Made by a program: the position numbers and the translations under genes | The notes under the pieces: model-generated | Told to the model about the DNA's origin: nothing | Databases searched by the model: none | Seen by the model: only the letters and a program-made list of their open reading frames with translations | Part shown: positions 35,697 to 49,000 of the stretch, piece by piece | Layout of the letters: each line of letters opens with the position of its first letter | Position numbering within the stretch: position 1 is the stretch's first letter | NCBI GenBank assembly: GCA_023512835.1 | Contig: CM042090.1 | Location: 22,968,148-23,032,147 of the forward strand | Direction of reading: 5' to 3' | From: Taxillus chinensis | Lineage: Eukaryota; Streptophyta; Magnoliopsida; Santalales; Loranthaceae | DNA length: 64,000 nt

Positions 35697-36379
35697 TAAA
35701 ATTGAAAAAACTTAATTAAGGTAAAAAATGGTGCTACTGGTGGTGAGCATGTCCAAAACTTATCTTAAAAATAATAATATAATCACATGTTTTGTTGAAC
35801 CTACACTAAATTTTTTTGTTTTTTATTTCATTTATTTAGTAAAAAGCGAGTTTTATATGAATTTAAAAGTATTTATATAAAGTAAATTTATTTTCGACAT
35901 GATTATGTTATACCATTTATGAAATATATATTTAATATAAAAAATAATTGATTAAATGATTAAAAAGAGTATAAGAAGGAGTTTAAAAAATGACTTACTA
36001 TCAAATAATAATATTTTTTGTTAGACGGATAATCATTTTTTTTATGAAATCATTTTCTAAAAACTCATTTACTACAAAATAAATAAATGAAACCTTTAAT
36101 GAGACTTATAATACCGTTAATTATTAGTTTTAGAGGTAAAAAACAAGCACGTCTGCGCATTAAAAACTTCATTAATTTATATACCACTAATTATTAATAG
36201 TAAACATTTATTTCTTAAAAACTATTAATATCGAAAATAATTATATTTCGTTATTTCGTATGATTGCTTGTCAGTTTTAACTATTTTTATTTTATTGTCA
36301 ATTTCAATCTCCTGACCGATTCATCCTCCCCATAAATTCCCATTTCAAAAACCCCTGAATTTCTGAAAAAAATCCCAAC
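35697..36379. other. AT-rich DNA upstream of the nucleotidyltransferase gene
   Basis: No separate gene is seen. The promoter of the downstream gene should lie near 36,100-36,400, but no clear TATA box stands out. Confidence 0.45.
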
Positions 36380-37078
36380 AACGCAACCCCTTTTCTTTTC
36401 TCTCTCGCCTGTAATTTATTGCCGACAGACGAACAATCAATCGATCCTCATCGATTCTTCAAACCCTAGAGCTCCTTGGATGCCCTAATCCTTCATCTTC
36501 TTCTCCAATCACTGCTTTAATCCCTAAATTTCTTCGGCTTTTGGGTCTTGATTCGCCGACATTTTGTCCCTGCCGTCGTGGATTGCCGCGCTTCCGCCGC
36601 AAAGCATCGCCAGGGCCTCCTTGTTGTTCCAGTTTGGGTTTTGGTGTCCCTCGAGTTTGTCCCTGAATTTGTCAGGCCTTTAGGGTTTGTGTCCCAATTT
36701 ATAGGTTTTGTCGTTTCGCTGTTGCAGTGATGCCAGGTTTTTGCTATGGCGTATCCAATTTAAACCTATGATTCCCAGATGAAAGTGCTACGCCCAGAAA
36801 TTTGTTAACCATTATCAGAGTTAAAGCAACAATTTTGCGCGGGGTGGTGTTTTTTTGTTTGTTCCGTTTTGTTTCATGCTCTAAAGTTGTAAAATTCTTG
36901 TTTTGATAGAAGAAGTCGTCGAAGATCTGCGACTGTTTTCATCACTTACAGAGTCAGGAAGTTGATCTTTTTGGGTAAATTAATGTTTTTGGGTATATAG
37001 TTGTTTTTGGGCGCGGGGTGAAAGAGGGGAGTGGTTTTAAATCAGAAACGGCACGGGATAGCTGCGATATAGGTTTGC
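36380..37078 (+). promoter_or_regulatory. Probable 5' leader of the nucleotidyltransferase gene, with upstream ORF
   Basis: The CT-rich, moderately GC-rich stretch looks like a plant leader (tttctctctcgcctg, then 'aaaccctagagctcc'). It contains an upstream open frame of 60 codons at 36,548-36,730 and other ATGs, which could lower translation of the main frame unless part is removed as a 5'-UTR intron. Leader limits are estimated. Confidence 0.45.
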
Positions 37079-40000
37079 ATGGGCGAGCATGAGCACTGGG
37101 CACAGCCAACTGGGCTATTTCCCAATGGCCTTTTGCCGATGGAAGAGGCGTCGGTGCTTCGAGTCATTGATTCAGAGAGGTGGTTGAGGGCCGAGGAGAG
37201 AACTGCAGAGCTCATTACTCGCATTCAGCCCAACCAGCCTTCTGAAGAACGCAGAAACGCTGTTGCAGATTATGTGCAGCGGCTCATCGCGAAGTGCTTT
37301 CCCTGTCAGGTGGTCTTCCTGCACACGAAGGACCAATTTGACAATGTTTTGTTACATTCTTTCTGCTCATTGTTCCTGCTGTAGGCATATTAGATGTCAG
37401 AAGTCAATACCTATGTCATGATCACGAAGACCAGAACTATTTTCCTTATATTATCCTCGTGGACTTGCTTTTTTTGTCTGTACTACGTCTCCAATTTCTC
37501 CCGTAATCCATGATTTTTATTATTAGATAGTTAGCATTGTTGCTGCAAACATGCACTGAAACTAATGCACTATCGTTTACCATTTTTGAAAAGTTTTTCT
37601 CTGGAAAATATCCATATTTGAGTTTTAACATATAACTACAGACAAATATACTGAAACCTGCTATATATATTTTTATAGTTTTGTTTTTATGTTGCTTTGA
37701 CTGGTTAAAGGCTGATTTGCTTCCAAGAGATTCAGAAATTGTTCAAATATGTTTGTAGCTGTAGTGTAGTGCAGCTTGCAATCATCGAGTTGATGAGCTG
37801 GTAATTCAGAAAACTGTCAGCTCATAAAAACACTGAAGTGTAATGACTGCAATAGAAGATGCATAAAAAGTGGGCATTAAGATGCAAATGCAAAAATGGC
37901 TGATTGAGCAACTTCATAAAAACATTATAATGAGTAAAACTTAAGCTGGATCATCCTAGGATGTGTTTGTCACATTCAAAAGAAAGCCTAATGAGAACAT
38001 GGCATGATTGATTGTGCATGTGGTTGTGTGCCCAAAATGTGTGTGAGTAGGTGAGCAAGTTTATCAAAAACTCAAAGTAGAAGTATGCGAGGGGATTAGT
38101 TGATTTGATTCATTATTACAGGAGTGGAAGCTTGGTAGTAACAGCAGTGTTGCAATATGACATTGTTTTATTGTTGGTTATGTGGATGCATGAACATGAC
38201 TTGGATTTTAATTCCTACTGTTATTATTCATTTACAGGTGTTTACTTTTGGTTCTGTACCTCTCAAAACTTATCTACCTGACGGGGACATAGATTTGACA
38301 ACATTCAGTAATAATCAAAATTTGAAAGACACTTGGGCTAACCAGGTTCGAGATGTGTTGCAGAACGAGGAGAAGAATGAGAATGCTGAATTTCATGTGA
38401 AGGAGGTTCAGTATATACAGGCAGAAGTATGTCTTTAGTATCTCTATGAAATCTTTTCTGCACAGTTCGCTGTTGTGTTTCAACTTCTGGTTCTATAAAT
38501 GTCTATAACTATTATGTAGTCAATTTAGTTTCAAATAAGTTTTAATTCTGAAAGATGTTAGTTTCAAATAAGTTTACTTCTGGCAATTTCATATTCTGAA
38601 CGAGGCTCACTTGAAAGAAATGGTTGACTTCTTTTTTGAGATTTAAATGCGTATTTTGTTAGGTCTGCACATTTGTAGCGTCATTTTGTATTGGATGAAG
38701 GTTTAATTTGAAAACCACTCAGCCAGCAACTAATTTGGAACAATGGGTTGTTTAGTTATGGGAGCTGAAGATTAATTCTGAATACTTTACGTAGGGGAAC
38801 ATGATATGTCATTATCAATGGCATAGAAGATGCAAATCATGCAATTGTAGGGCAGGGCAATACAATCCATCACTTTTCTAGTCGAAAGTGTAGGAGATTC
38901 TAAACTTATTCTTCCAAAAATCTTATTTTAGTACCATTGAACCCACTTTTATACTAATTTTCTAACAGATAGAGATTCTTGTGTCTTTTCATTGCTAGTC
39001 TGGTGTTGCATTTTCTACATCCTACATGCTAAATCTGTTAAAAGTTTTTTTTCCTAGCCTAGTTGGGTGCTCGACTTCACACTTTACTCACTACTTCATT
39101 TCTGCTAATTCTATCCTGATTCATTTGCGAGTGTATATGTTGAATTCCATTTCCTTTAAGATTAAGAAAGTACTATTTTTTCACATTAATGGAGCAAACT
39201 GTGCCTATGAATTTCCACATAAACTGTAATTACATATTTCACGCTTGAGATTTTTTTGGCACAAACAGTAAATTTTCTTTTAAATCCATATGAAGGTTAA
39301 GATTATTAAGTGTCTTGTGGAAAACATCGTGGTGGACATTTCATTTAACCAGCTTGGTGGGCTGTGCACGCTTTGCTTCCTTGAAGAGGTAAGCATGTAT
39401 GCTTGATTTTTTTGCATTTTGCTTCTACTTGGAACAAACTAGAGCAACAATATTTGTATTACTATATAAAAAAGGTTTTGCCCCCTTGTAGGTTGACCAT
39501 TTGATTAATCAGAATCATTTATTCAAGCGTAGCATTATATTGATTAAGGCTTGGTGTTATTATGAGAGTCGTATACTAGGTGCTCACCATGGGCTTATCT
39601 CGACTTATGCTCTGGAGACCTTGGTTCTCTATATATTTCATGTCTTCAACAATTCCTTTGCTGGACCACTTGAGGTAGTCATGGCTATCTACATTCCTTA
39701 TGTTTCTAAGTTTCATTGACCTTCTATATGAAGCCTTATATTTCTTAGGACTTGTAGGTCCTTTATCGTTTTCTGGAGTTTTTTAGCAACTTTGACTGGG
39801 ACAACTTTTGTGTTAGTTTATGGGGTCCTGTACCTATTAGTTCACTTCCAGACGTGACAGGTATTTATGAATGGATAATTATTTAAATGGCATTTTGTTT
39901 GTTTTACTTTTCTTTTGCTGATCTTATTTATTGGAATATATGGCAGCTGAGCCTCCTAGGAAAGACAGTGGAGAGTTACTGCTTAGCAAATTATTTCTTG

Positions 40001-43000
40001 ATGCTTGTAGTTCCGTATACGCTGTTTTTCCTGGCGGCCAAGATAATCAGGGACAACCCTTTGTTTCTAAACATTTCAATGTTATTGATCCTTTGCGTGT
40101 CAACAATAATCTTGGACGCAGTGTCAGTAAAGGTANNNNNNNNNNNNNNNNNNNNNNNNNNNNNNNNNNNNNNNNNNNNNNNNNNNNNNNNNNNNNNNNN
40201 NNNNNNNNNNNNNNNNNNNNNNNNNNNNNNNNNNNNNNNNNNNNNNNNNNNNNNNNNNNNNNNNNNNNNNNNNNNNNNNNNNNNNNNNNNNNNNNNNNNN
40301 NNNNNNNNNNNNNNNNNNNNNNNNNNNNNNNNNNNNNNNNNNNNNNNNNNNNNNNNNNNNNNNNNNNNNNNNNNNNNNNNNNNNNNNNNNNNNNNNNNNN
40401 NNNNNNNNNNNNNNNNNNNNNNNNNNNNNNNNNNNNNNNNNNNNNNNNNNNNNNNNNNNNNNNNNNNNNNNNNNNNNNNNNNNNNNNNNNNNNNNNNNNN
40501 NNNNNNNNNNNNNNNNNNNNNNNNNNNNNNNNNNNNNNNNNNNNNNNNNNNNNNNNNNNNNNNNNNNNNNNNNNNNNNNNNNNNNNNNNNNNNNNNNNNN
40601 NNNNNNNNNNNNNNNNNNNNNNNNNNNNNNNNNNNACCGTAGCAGATAGTTGTGGTTTTGAAAGGGGATTTGCAGTGGTAAATAAAGGGAAAACTATGTC
40701 AACAATTCTCCTTGCCATTATATTGACATTATATAGAAAGAAAAAGTATAAGCAGGCCCAAGAGTTGACATGATGTTTCAATATACATAACTGAGTGAAA
40801 ATAAGACAACTTTGTTTTTTAAACACAAATGCATTAATACACAGATACTTGCATGATGGCAGTAATTATTATCTGGACAGTGCAGAGAAAAGAAAAGGAG
40901 AGTTTTTTGTGGAAACAACTTTATTAATTGTCAGGAGGATCTATTTGCCAACTTAATTGCTCTCTAATCGTGTGGAGTGAAGATAATACTTGTTTAGCAT
41001 TACAAACAAGATTTCATAAGTACACAAATACTTGCAAACTGGAACTTGAGCTCTGGCACTAAGATTCACTTCTGCCTGTTAGGGTTTCAGAGTCATGCAG
41101 AATTCTTCCCCATGTTTTGTTTTTCTTCTAATTCTTGTTGTATTTATGTTGTTTCAGGTAATTTTTTTAGGATACGCAGTGCATTTGCATTTGGGGCTAA
41201 AAGGCTGGCAAGGTTACTTGATTGCCCTGGAGAAAATCTGATTTTTGAAGTTAATCAGTTCTTTTTTAACACGTGGGATAGACATGGAAGTGGTCATCGT
41301 CCTGATGCTCCGACAACTGATTTGAAGCAACCAGGGTTGTCAAATCGAGATCACCAACAAGGGTCAGATGATACGAGGAGCAACATTAGTGGGAGAAAAG
41401 AAAATGAAATTGAAGTGTCTCATGGTTTGCCTAATAATTCATCTCAACGTGGTGCAAAACAAGTGGAAAACACTTCTAGAATAATTGATTATTCTGCTGT
41501 CTCTCACGCCCAAAGTAAAAGTGTCTATGGCGGCACAAACAGTTCTAGGATTTCTGGTCCAATCAAGCTGGAAAATAGTTCTATTCAGGGTTTACAATCT
41601 GATCGAATTTCAAGGAATTCTCAATCTGAGATGTTGAATGATCTACAGGGGAGGTTTATGTTTGCGAGAACCCATTCAAGCCCTGAGCTGACCGACACAT
41701 ATAATGAGTTTTCTTCTCAAGGAAGGCATAATAGAACACTAGAAAGTGCAAAAGGTCATGCTGCTCCTGCAAGACTGGATGCTAGCAGAGGGAAGAATCT
41801 GGGAACAGATGTTTCATTGGGCCATAGCACTAGATCTGCAGTTGATGATCCTTCAGCTGTAAGGCGTATCTCATCCCATCTAAGCCCTGAAATCGCTGCT
41901 AACTTTAACAGTAGTTCAAATGGTTATGGGGATTCCAGCTTGGGTGTTGTGGGTGGAGATCTTGCATCTGTTGTGGGGACCCAGGGGATGCATCAAGAGG
42001 AGCAGGATATTTTGAATATGATCGCAGCTTCTTCAGTCCATGGTTTTAATGGGCAGGTTCAAGTGCCATTGAATGTAGCTTCAGGTCATGTACCTTTTCC
42101 ATTCTCACCCTCCATTCTAGCTTCGATGGGATTTTCCCAGAGAAATTTGGCTGGTATGATTCCCTCAAACATTCCTGTGATGGAGCACTCTTGGGGCTCA
42201 AGCATGCAATTTCCTCAAAATTTTTCTTCTCAACTTGCCCAGTACTTCCCTGGGATTAGGTCAACCTCAAATTCTGAAGATTTGATCGAATCAGGTAATG
42301 AAAATCTTGGTTCCATGGAAATGAACGCAAGGGAGGCTGATAATGATTTTTGGCATGAGCAGGATGGCAGCTCCACTGGAGGGTTTGATCCTGATAATGG
42401 AAGTTTTGAAATACTACAATCAGATGATAAGCAACATGCAATCTCAACAGGTATAAATTCTGCGCCTTCATCTGAGGTGGGTAGTTCTGGCAGTTCTATG
42501 AGAGCTCAATGGAAATTTATAAATAAAAATCGAGCCTCAATGAAGGATGATCTTGCAGAATCGACCCAGTATCAGGATGACAGAGGGAACGAAGTTTACT
42601 TTGATGACAGAAGTGCAAGTTCTAGGTTATTGCCTACAGCTCACGTTAGCCCTGTGAGGAGTAAAGCCTCTTCCGAGAGCTCCTGGGATGGGTCGTTGGC
42701 CAAGGGTTCTAAATCAATGAGGGAAAAACGAGGAAGGAAAACACCTCCATCTGTTGTGCCCTCTGCTGTTTATGGAAAAGTAAAAACTGTGTCTGAACAT
42801 GGCTCCAGTCAGGCAGATGACGATAGTCGAGACTGGAGTGCTTTGTCAAGCATGGGCACTGAAGTAGCAGAACAAAGCACAGGAGCTCAGTCTGTTACTG
42901 CCCTGCATGTTCCAAGGCATCACATCCCTGGCTTTGATCCAGGCCAAACGAGTGAATCAGACTCACTAATTCCAATTACACCATTTTTTTTGGGTCCAGG

Positions 43001-46000
43001 TGCACGTCAGAGGCAAGTTGATAACTCTGGTGTGCCACCCTTTACATTTTATCCTACTGGGCCACCAGTTCCATTCCTTACAATGCTTCCCGTGTACAAT
43101 TTTCCAACTGAGACAGATGTTGCAGATGCATCAACAAGCCATGGTGTGGAGGAGCTGGATAACAGTGATTCTAATCACAATTTTGATGCAGCCGAGGCTA
43201 TTGATCGGTCTGAGGTTGCAAATGCTTCCAATTTTACGAGAATGGCTGCTTCGGTTGAGCCTCCACAGGAGCACAAGTCTGACATTCTCAACAGTGATTT
43301 TGCAAGCCATTGGCAGAATTTGCAATTTGGGCGATTTTGCCAGAATCCGCGTTTTCATGGGCCTGTGATGTATCCCTCACCTGTTTCTGTACCTCCTATG
43401 TATTTGCAAAGCCGCTTCCCATGGGATGGTCCTGGAAGACCTCATTCTGCAAACATGAATGTTTTCACTCAACTGCCGGGTTATGGTCCTCGCTTTGTTC
43501 CCGTTACTCCTGTCCAGTCTGTTCCTAACAGACCTGCTGGTGTATATCAACGTTATGTTGAGGAAATGCCAAGATATCGCAGTGGGACTGGGACATACCT
43601 GCCAAATCCTGTAAGATCTGTTCAAAGAGTATATTTGTTTATTGGCATTGTATATTTTTCTTTCCATTAAGATTTTTGACTGTTACAGGCAGTGTTTTTA
43701 AAGCGTCACCTTGGTGACAAGGTGCTGGATGATGCGCTAGGTGTGCTTGCGCCTTGCTTGACTGCTGCCTTTTTTTTGTCCGTTTGTGCCTTAGAAAAAC
43801 TCGCCTGCACATCGTGTTGTTTCATGAGCTACGGTTAAGTTCTTTAAATTTATTAATCGGGATTAACTCCAAATATTTCCATTCACAGTCCCTGTACATG
43901 CCATTCAAAAGCCAAATCCTAATTAATCTAGGCCACTCACCTATCATCAACCTATGTTCCTTCATCCAGATTTGGAAATGACCTGAGCTTCAATCGTGCC
44001 CCTCTCTCCAGCAATTCAATGTTTCCGTCTAATGCTGCAGGAACCGTCAGGGAAGGATCTTTGATGCTAGTAGCTCTTGTATTGTCTGCCGGAGTTCTTT
44101 CATTCCTGATTTGGGCCGCTGCACCAGGCGCTGAAGCTTCCCATATCCGATCTTGGGTCATGTTGTTACACAGCTATAGATCTCATCTCAATTTGGTCGT
44201 GGTTGCCTAGGTTCTTCGTTGCCATTCGATATACATGCGTTGTCCGTGGATGTGGGTTTGGCATAAAGGAAAATAAAATGAAAAAAAGAAGGAATTTTGG
44301 GTTAAAACAATGAATAATGCTTTTCAAATCAGGAGGGTTTACGAGTCTAAAATAGACTAAATATAAAAAATTGTTATATTTTCTTAAATGGCAATTATTT
44401 TGTTAATTGATTTATTCATAAAAAAATTATTTTGACTTTAAAATTTAGTTTATTTTCATTAAGTCATTAATTAACAGAGTGGGTGAATTGACTTTTCAAA
44501 ATTTGATTGACATTGTGCAGATTTATGTTGAATTCTTTAAATTTATTAATCTATGCATTAAGTTGAATTGTTTTTGCTTTATCTCCATGTTATAATGTTA
44601 TAAATTACAATAGAAATATATATATATATATATTATATGCCTTAGCCATCACCTCGCCTAGCCAGACCTTCCAATGCCTAGGCGCTTTAAAAACCTTTAT
44701 CTTATAATCAGATAATATAATGTCTATGTTGTACATGGATGTACACCTCACATCAGTTATGACTGCATGCCTTTGTTTTATTTTCGTGTAACTAGTTTTC
44801 TGGAAGCAATTTTGGCTCGCTTCATTTTTTTTAATAATATGCTTTAGAGGCAATAATACACTGTTAAAGTTTTCATGCTGTTGTTTAGGTTAGTTATTAA
44901 TGGTTCTGTATGTGGACTTTGGAAAGATCTCTTACCAGAAGTTCTACATGGTGTGTGTTTGTGTGATGTAGGACAACAAGGAAAGAAAAACAGGCAATGA
45001 ATAATTCAATCTCAATTTAATAGTCAAATTCAAAGGTTATGCAAGTGGCCCAATTACAACTATTTAAATTTAAACTCCAGATCTCACAGAATTGGAAACT
45101 CTGTACCCCGATGTGTTCTTGTATGGAAGAAACTAACGAATCAATATAAAATAGGGTACCATAGAAATAGTATCCTCTAATTTAAAATATATATGCTCCT
45201 AAATTTTGAATTACAAGCAATACTTATAATGTTCAATCATCAAGTAAGGGTACAGAAATTAAAATATGTTCATTCTAGTCCCTCCTCATTAGGCTGGACT
45301 ATTGATGTTTATATGCATTTAGTTGATGCTCTGTCCAAATTATTTGATAACTTATGTGTCCTTGTCCCTTAATTTTCGCAACAGTAGAAATCTGAATAAC
45401 AGATTTAATTGCTTGAACGCACCTGCCATACCCTGCTCCTGCCTAAACATACGAAAACTGAAACTTGTACTTGAAGTTCAGAAACAAGGGTGCTGCAATG
45501 GTGCTTTCAGGGATCAAGCATTATTTTCAATATGGAAGTTGGTCTTTTCTTGTCTTCTGCTTTTCTGTGTTCTTACCATACTTTGATTTGTATTTACTCC
45601 TTTTCCTTGCATGGTCATTTCTTGCTGCAAATGGAGATCCGTTCTTGGTTATTATGTCAACTGCAGATTTTCCCTCCGATTTCAAACTTCATGAATTTGC
45701 AATTTTTTTCATCTTGGATCTGGATTTGACATTTAAATTTGACTTTCTTCAGAAGGTTTCTGTTAAGGATCGACATCCCTCGAACACCAGAAGGGGAGGT
45801 TACAATTATGATAGAAGTGACCACCACAGTGATAGAGAAAGTAACTGGAATATGAATAATAAGTCTCGAACAGCTGGACGCAACCATAGTCGCATCCAAT
45901 CTGAGAAGCAAAATGCAAGGCTAGACCCACTGGTTGCAAGTGAGAGTCGAGCTGATAGGCCATGGGGCTCATACAGAAACGATTCATTTCCTTCATATCA

Positions 46001-49000
46001 GTCTCAGAATGGTCCATTGCGCTCAAATTCCACCCAGAGCACTTCTCCAGTGGCGTATGGGATGTACCCTGTACCGGGCATGAACACTGGAGGGGGATCA
46101 TCAAATGGGCCTGCAGTTCAATCTTTGGTCATGCTCTATCCATATGATCATAATGCTGTGTATGGTTCATCTGCTGAGCAGCTTGGATCTCATGGACCTG
46201 TGGTTAATTCAGGCATGAATGAATTATTGCAACATAGTGATGGAAGTCGATTGAGGGGTCTACATGAAGAACAAAGGTTTCATGGAAGCTCTGTGTCACG
46301 TTCCCCAGATCAGCCTTCCTCTCCTCACATCAAAAGGTAATGGTTTAACGTTTTGAGATGGTAAACCAGTAGTTTTTTTGAGGTTCAATTGTGAGTGAAA
46401 ATTGTTGGTTTGCATGGTAAGTGTGGCTTTCATGGTTGTGGGATATCATAGTTTCTGCGTAATTAGTATTAGCTCCTGAGATGAAATCTTTCGGGGTTCA
46501 AATCGGCCCATTCACCCTGTTGCTCAATGCCCAGCTTCACCTAGACGGACAGGTCGATAGAGTCCCCACCACGGCTTTCGTCTGGCTGACCTATGGCAAG
46601 ATTAACCACCTTCTCCTTTATCTTAGATGGGCCGCTCAGCTATGCATTTTTGTTTTTACCTTGTTGGAGCTTTAATGGGTTTGCCCCGGGAAGATAGGGG
46701 CTTAAATTGTGGCATGGATGGACCTTTGGGTGCAAGGGCAGACTCCTTGGGATCTTTAAGCTATTCCCAAGTTGGTTTTTTTGGACTTCATGGTTGGAGT
46801 GGAATAGGAGAGTCTTTGATGGTGCAATTAGTACACATCAATGGGTGAGAGGAGTTTTGATCTTCTTTGTTGTGACTTTGATTGTGCTGCTAGTGGATGT
46901 GAAAGAAAAATTAAATTTTTGTGGATAAGTAAAATTTCCAAAAAACAAGAGGGCTTATTAAAAAGTGACTTGAGGGACCAAATTTAATTTTAGAAAGTAT
47001 AGAGGTCAAATAAGGACTTCAAACGCTTCAAGAACCAAAGATTGTTTCTAAAATGATGAGTAGAAATTGAATATTTTACACGCAAAGTACAAGCTCGGGT
47101 TACAGGATATATGTATATAAGTTATGTGACTAACTTGTGATTAAAACACACCTACAAGCTAGAGAATGTGTGTTAGGCATGCTTAACTTGGTATAAATAT
47201 CCTTTAACCATTATTACTCAAAGATACTGTGAAATTGTTTACTTTTGACATCTATGATCACGATTAACCCTTATTGGAGCTTTCATCAACAAAATAACAA
47301 TTTGTTTTGATATGCTTTGTTGTTTGGAAAATTGGATTAGTTGTAGTATAAATGGTTGAATGATTGTGACATCTAAGTTTCATACGCTCTCCATCTCCAT
47401 ACCTAACATAACTAGCATTTGAGTCTAACCACATCAGCTCACACATGACTTGAGGTTGAGCCATGGCCATTTTAGCACTAGATCAAGCAAGTATGCTGTT
47501 TATGCTTTTCCAAGAGACAATATGTCCTTCAACAAATACACAATAACCATTAGTGGACTTACTATCCATAAGAGAATCCATCCAACTTGTGTTGGTAAAT
47601 CCTTCCACTTAGGTGTTACCATTTTAATGGTATAGGAGGTCCGATCTAGGTGTAGTATTCAAATACGGCAAGATATGAAAACCTTCTTCTTAATGTGCAT
47701 CTTGAGGATAAGACATAGATCGACTCACTGCACTCATTGGGAAAATAATATCTAGTCAAGATATAATACGATAGTTCAATTTTCTTATTAATCATTATAT
47801 TTTTTCATATTGGGTTACTCATTCTCATTTTTTGTAATTAGTTTTGAATTTGAATTTGTGGGTGTCTGGCTTAAATCCTAAGAAATCTTTTTTTAATGGT
47901 AAATTCAGGACATACATTTTTGTTCAAGAGACTAAGCTTTTCTTCGAAGACATTGAAATGCTCAATTTTGTTTAGCTCACCTAAATCATTCACATGAAAC
48001 TTAGTTTGGTGGAAGCCTTTGAACTTGGAGTCCCATATAAAAGACCAACGATATGAACAATATTGTGGGAACTTGATAAAAGAGTAAATAATCTTCAACA
48101 TGTCGTTGGAATCCAAATTACATCATTGAAATGATCAAACTATGGCCGTAGAGACGGCTAATGTCCGCAAGGTTCATTAAGGACTTCTTAAATAGGCAAA
48201 CCTTAACCTGAGCATGAAACTTAGGTGGTTGCTTGACTTACACTTTCTATGAGAGATCAACATTCTTCACATCAAATAAAACAAGTTCCAAGGGAATGCA
48301 CTACTAAGGCAAGAAGAAAGCCCAAAAGCCGGTTTAGAAAGGAGATTAAAGTACTCAATGTCTTTTATTTGAGCAAAATCCTTCACAACCAAACATACCT
48401 TCAAGCATGTCAAAAATTTGTCCCAAATCCCATTTAACCTTAATAGTGAAAACTCATTTGGTGTATGCTACCCACAAGGTAAAGGCACAAGTCTGATAGA
48501 GGAGATGAAGTTATAGCGGAAGTAGGTGGGACGAAAAGGTATGCACAAGCATGGAATGAAAATGTATGAATCACTAGCAGGTGGGTGGTAGTATGTGCTA
48601 CATGGGACACCCAATACTCAAGAATAAGACAATCAATAGCATTAGCCTCTCTCAAAGTAAAGTGAGGCATGGAGGAAACAAGACAACCTTAAAAATGTCA
48701 TCAACTTACACTAAGTGTTTGTTTAGTATGTGAATCAAATTGGAAATAATAAAATAATTGAAAGAATAAGATCGACTTGAGAATGGAAATGAAACAATCC
48801 ATTAAAATTTTTGTGATTGGTAAATAAGAGAATCAATTTTTAATTTGAGTATAATTACTAAAATATCTTTTTAAATAAAAATTTTAAAAATAAAATAAAA
48901 TGTCTACTTTTCATAAACCTAGATTTAAGCCATCAACTCCAATTAAAAATATAATAAATAAATAATTTCACAAATTAAAGAACATACGCGTGCTTAATTG

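Noticed and set aside
39887..40826. Long open frames of 250-280 codons on both strands across 40,136-40,635
   Set aside because: They are open only because the 500 N bases carry no stops. Only the exon 6 part (39,947-40,132) is real coding sequence.
41046..41157. ATG at 41,046 as the start of a separate 874-codon gene
   Set aside because: The segment before 41,158 is intron ending in TTTCAG. The frame from 41,158 joins exon 6 as SVSKGNFFRIRSAF, so this is exon 7 of one gene.
45465..45752. Separate gene starting at 45,465
   Set aside because: Sequence before 45,753 is hydrophobic intron read-through ending in CTTCAG; the RHPSNTRRGGYNYDR part continues the nucleotidyltransferase.
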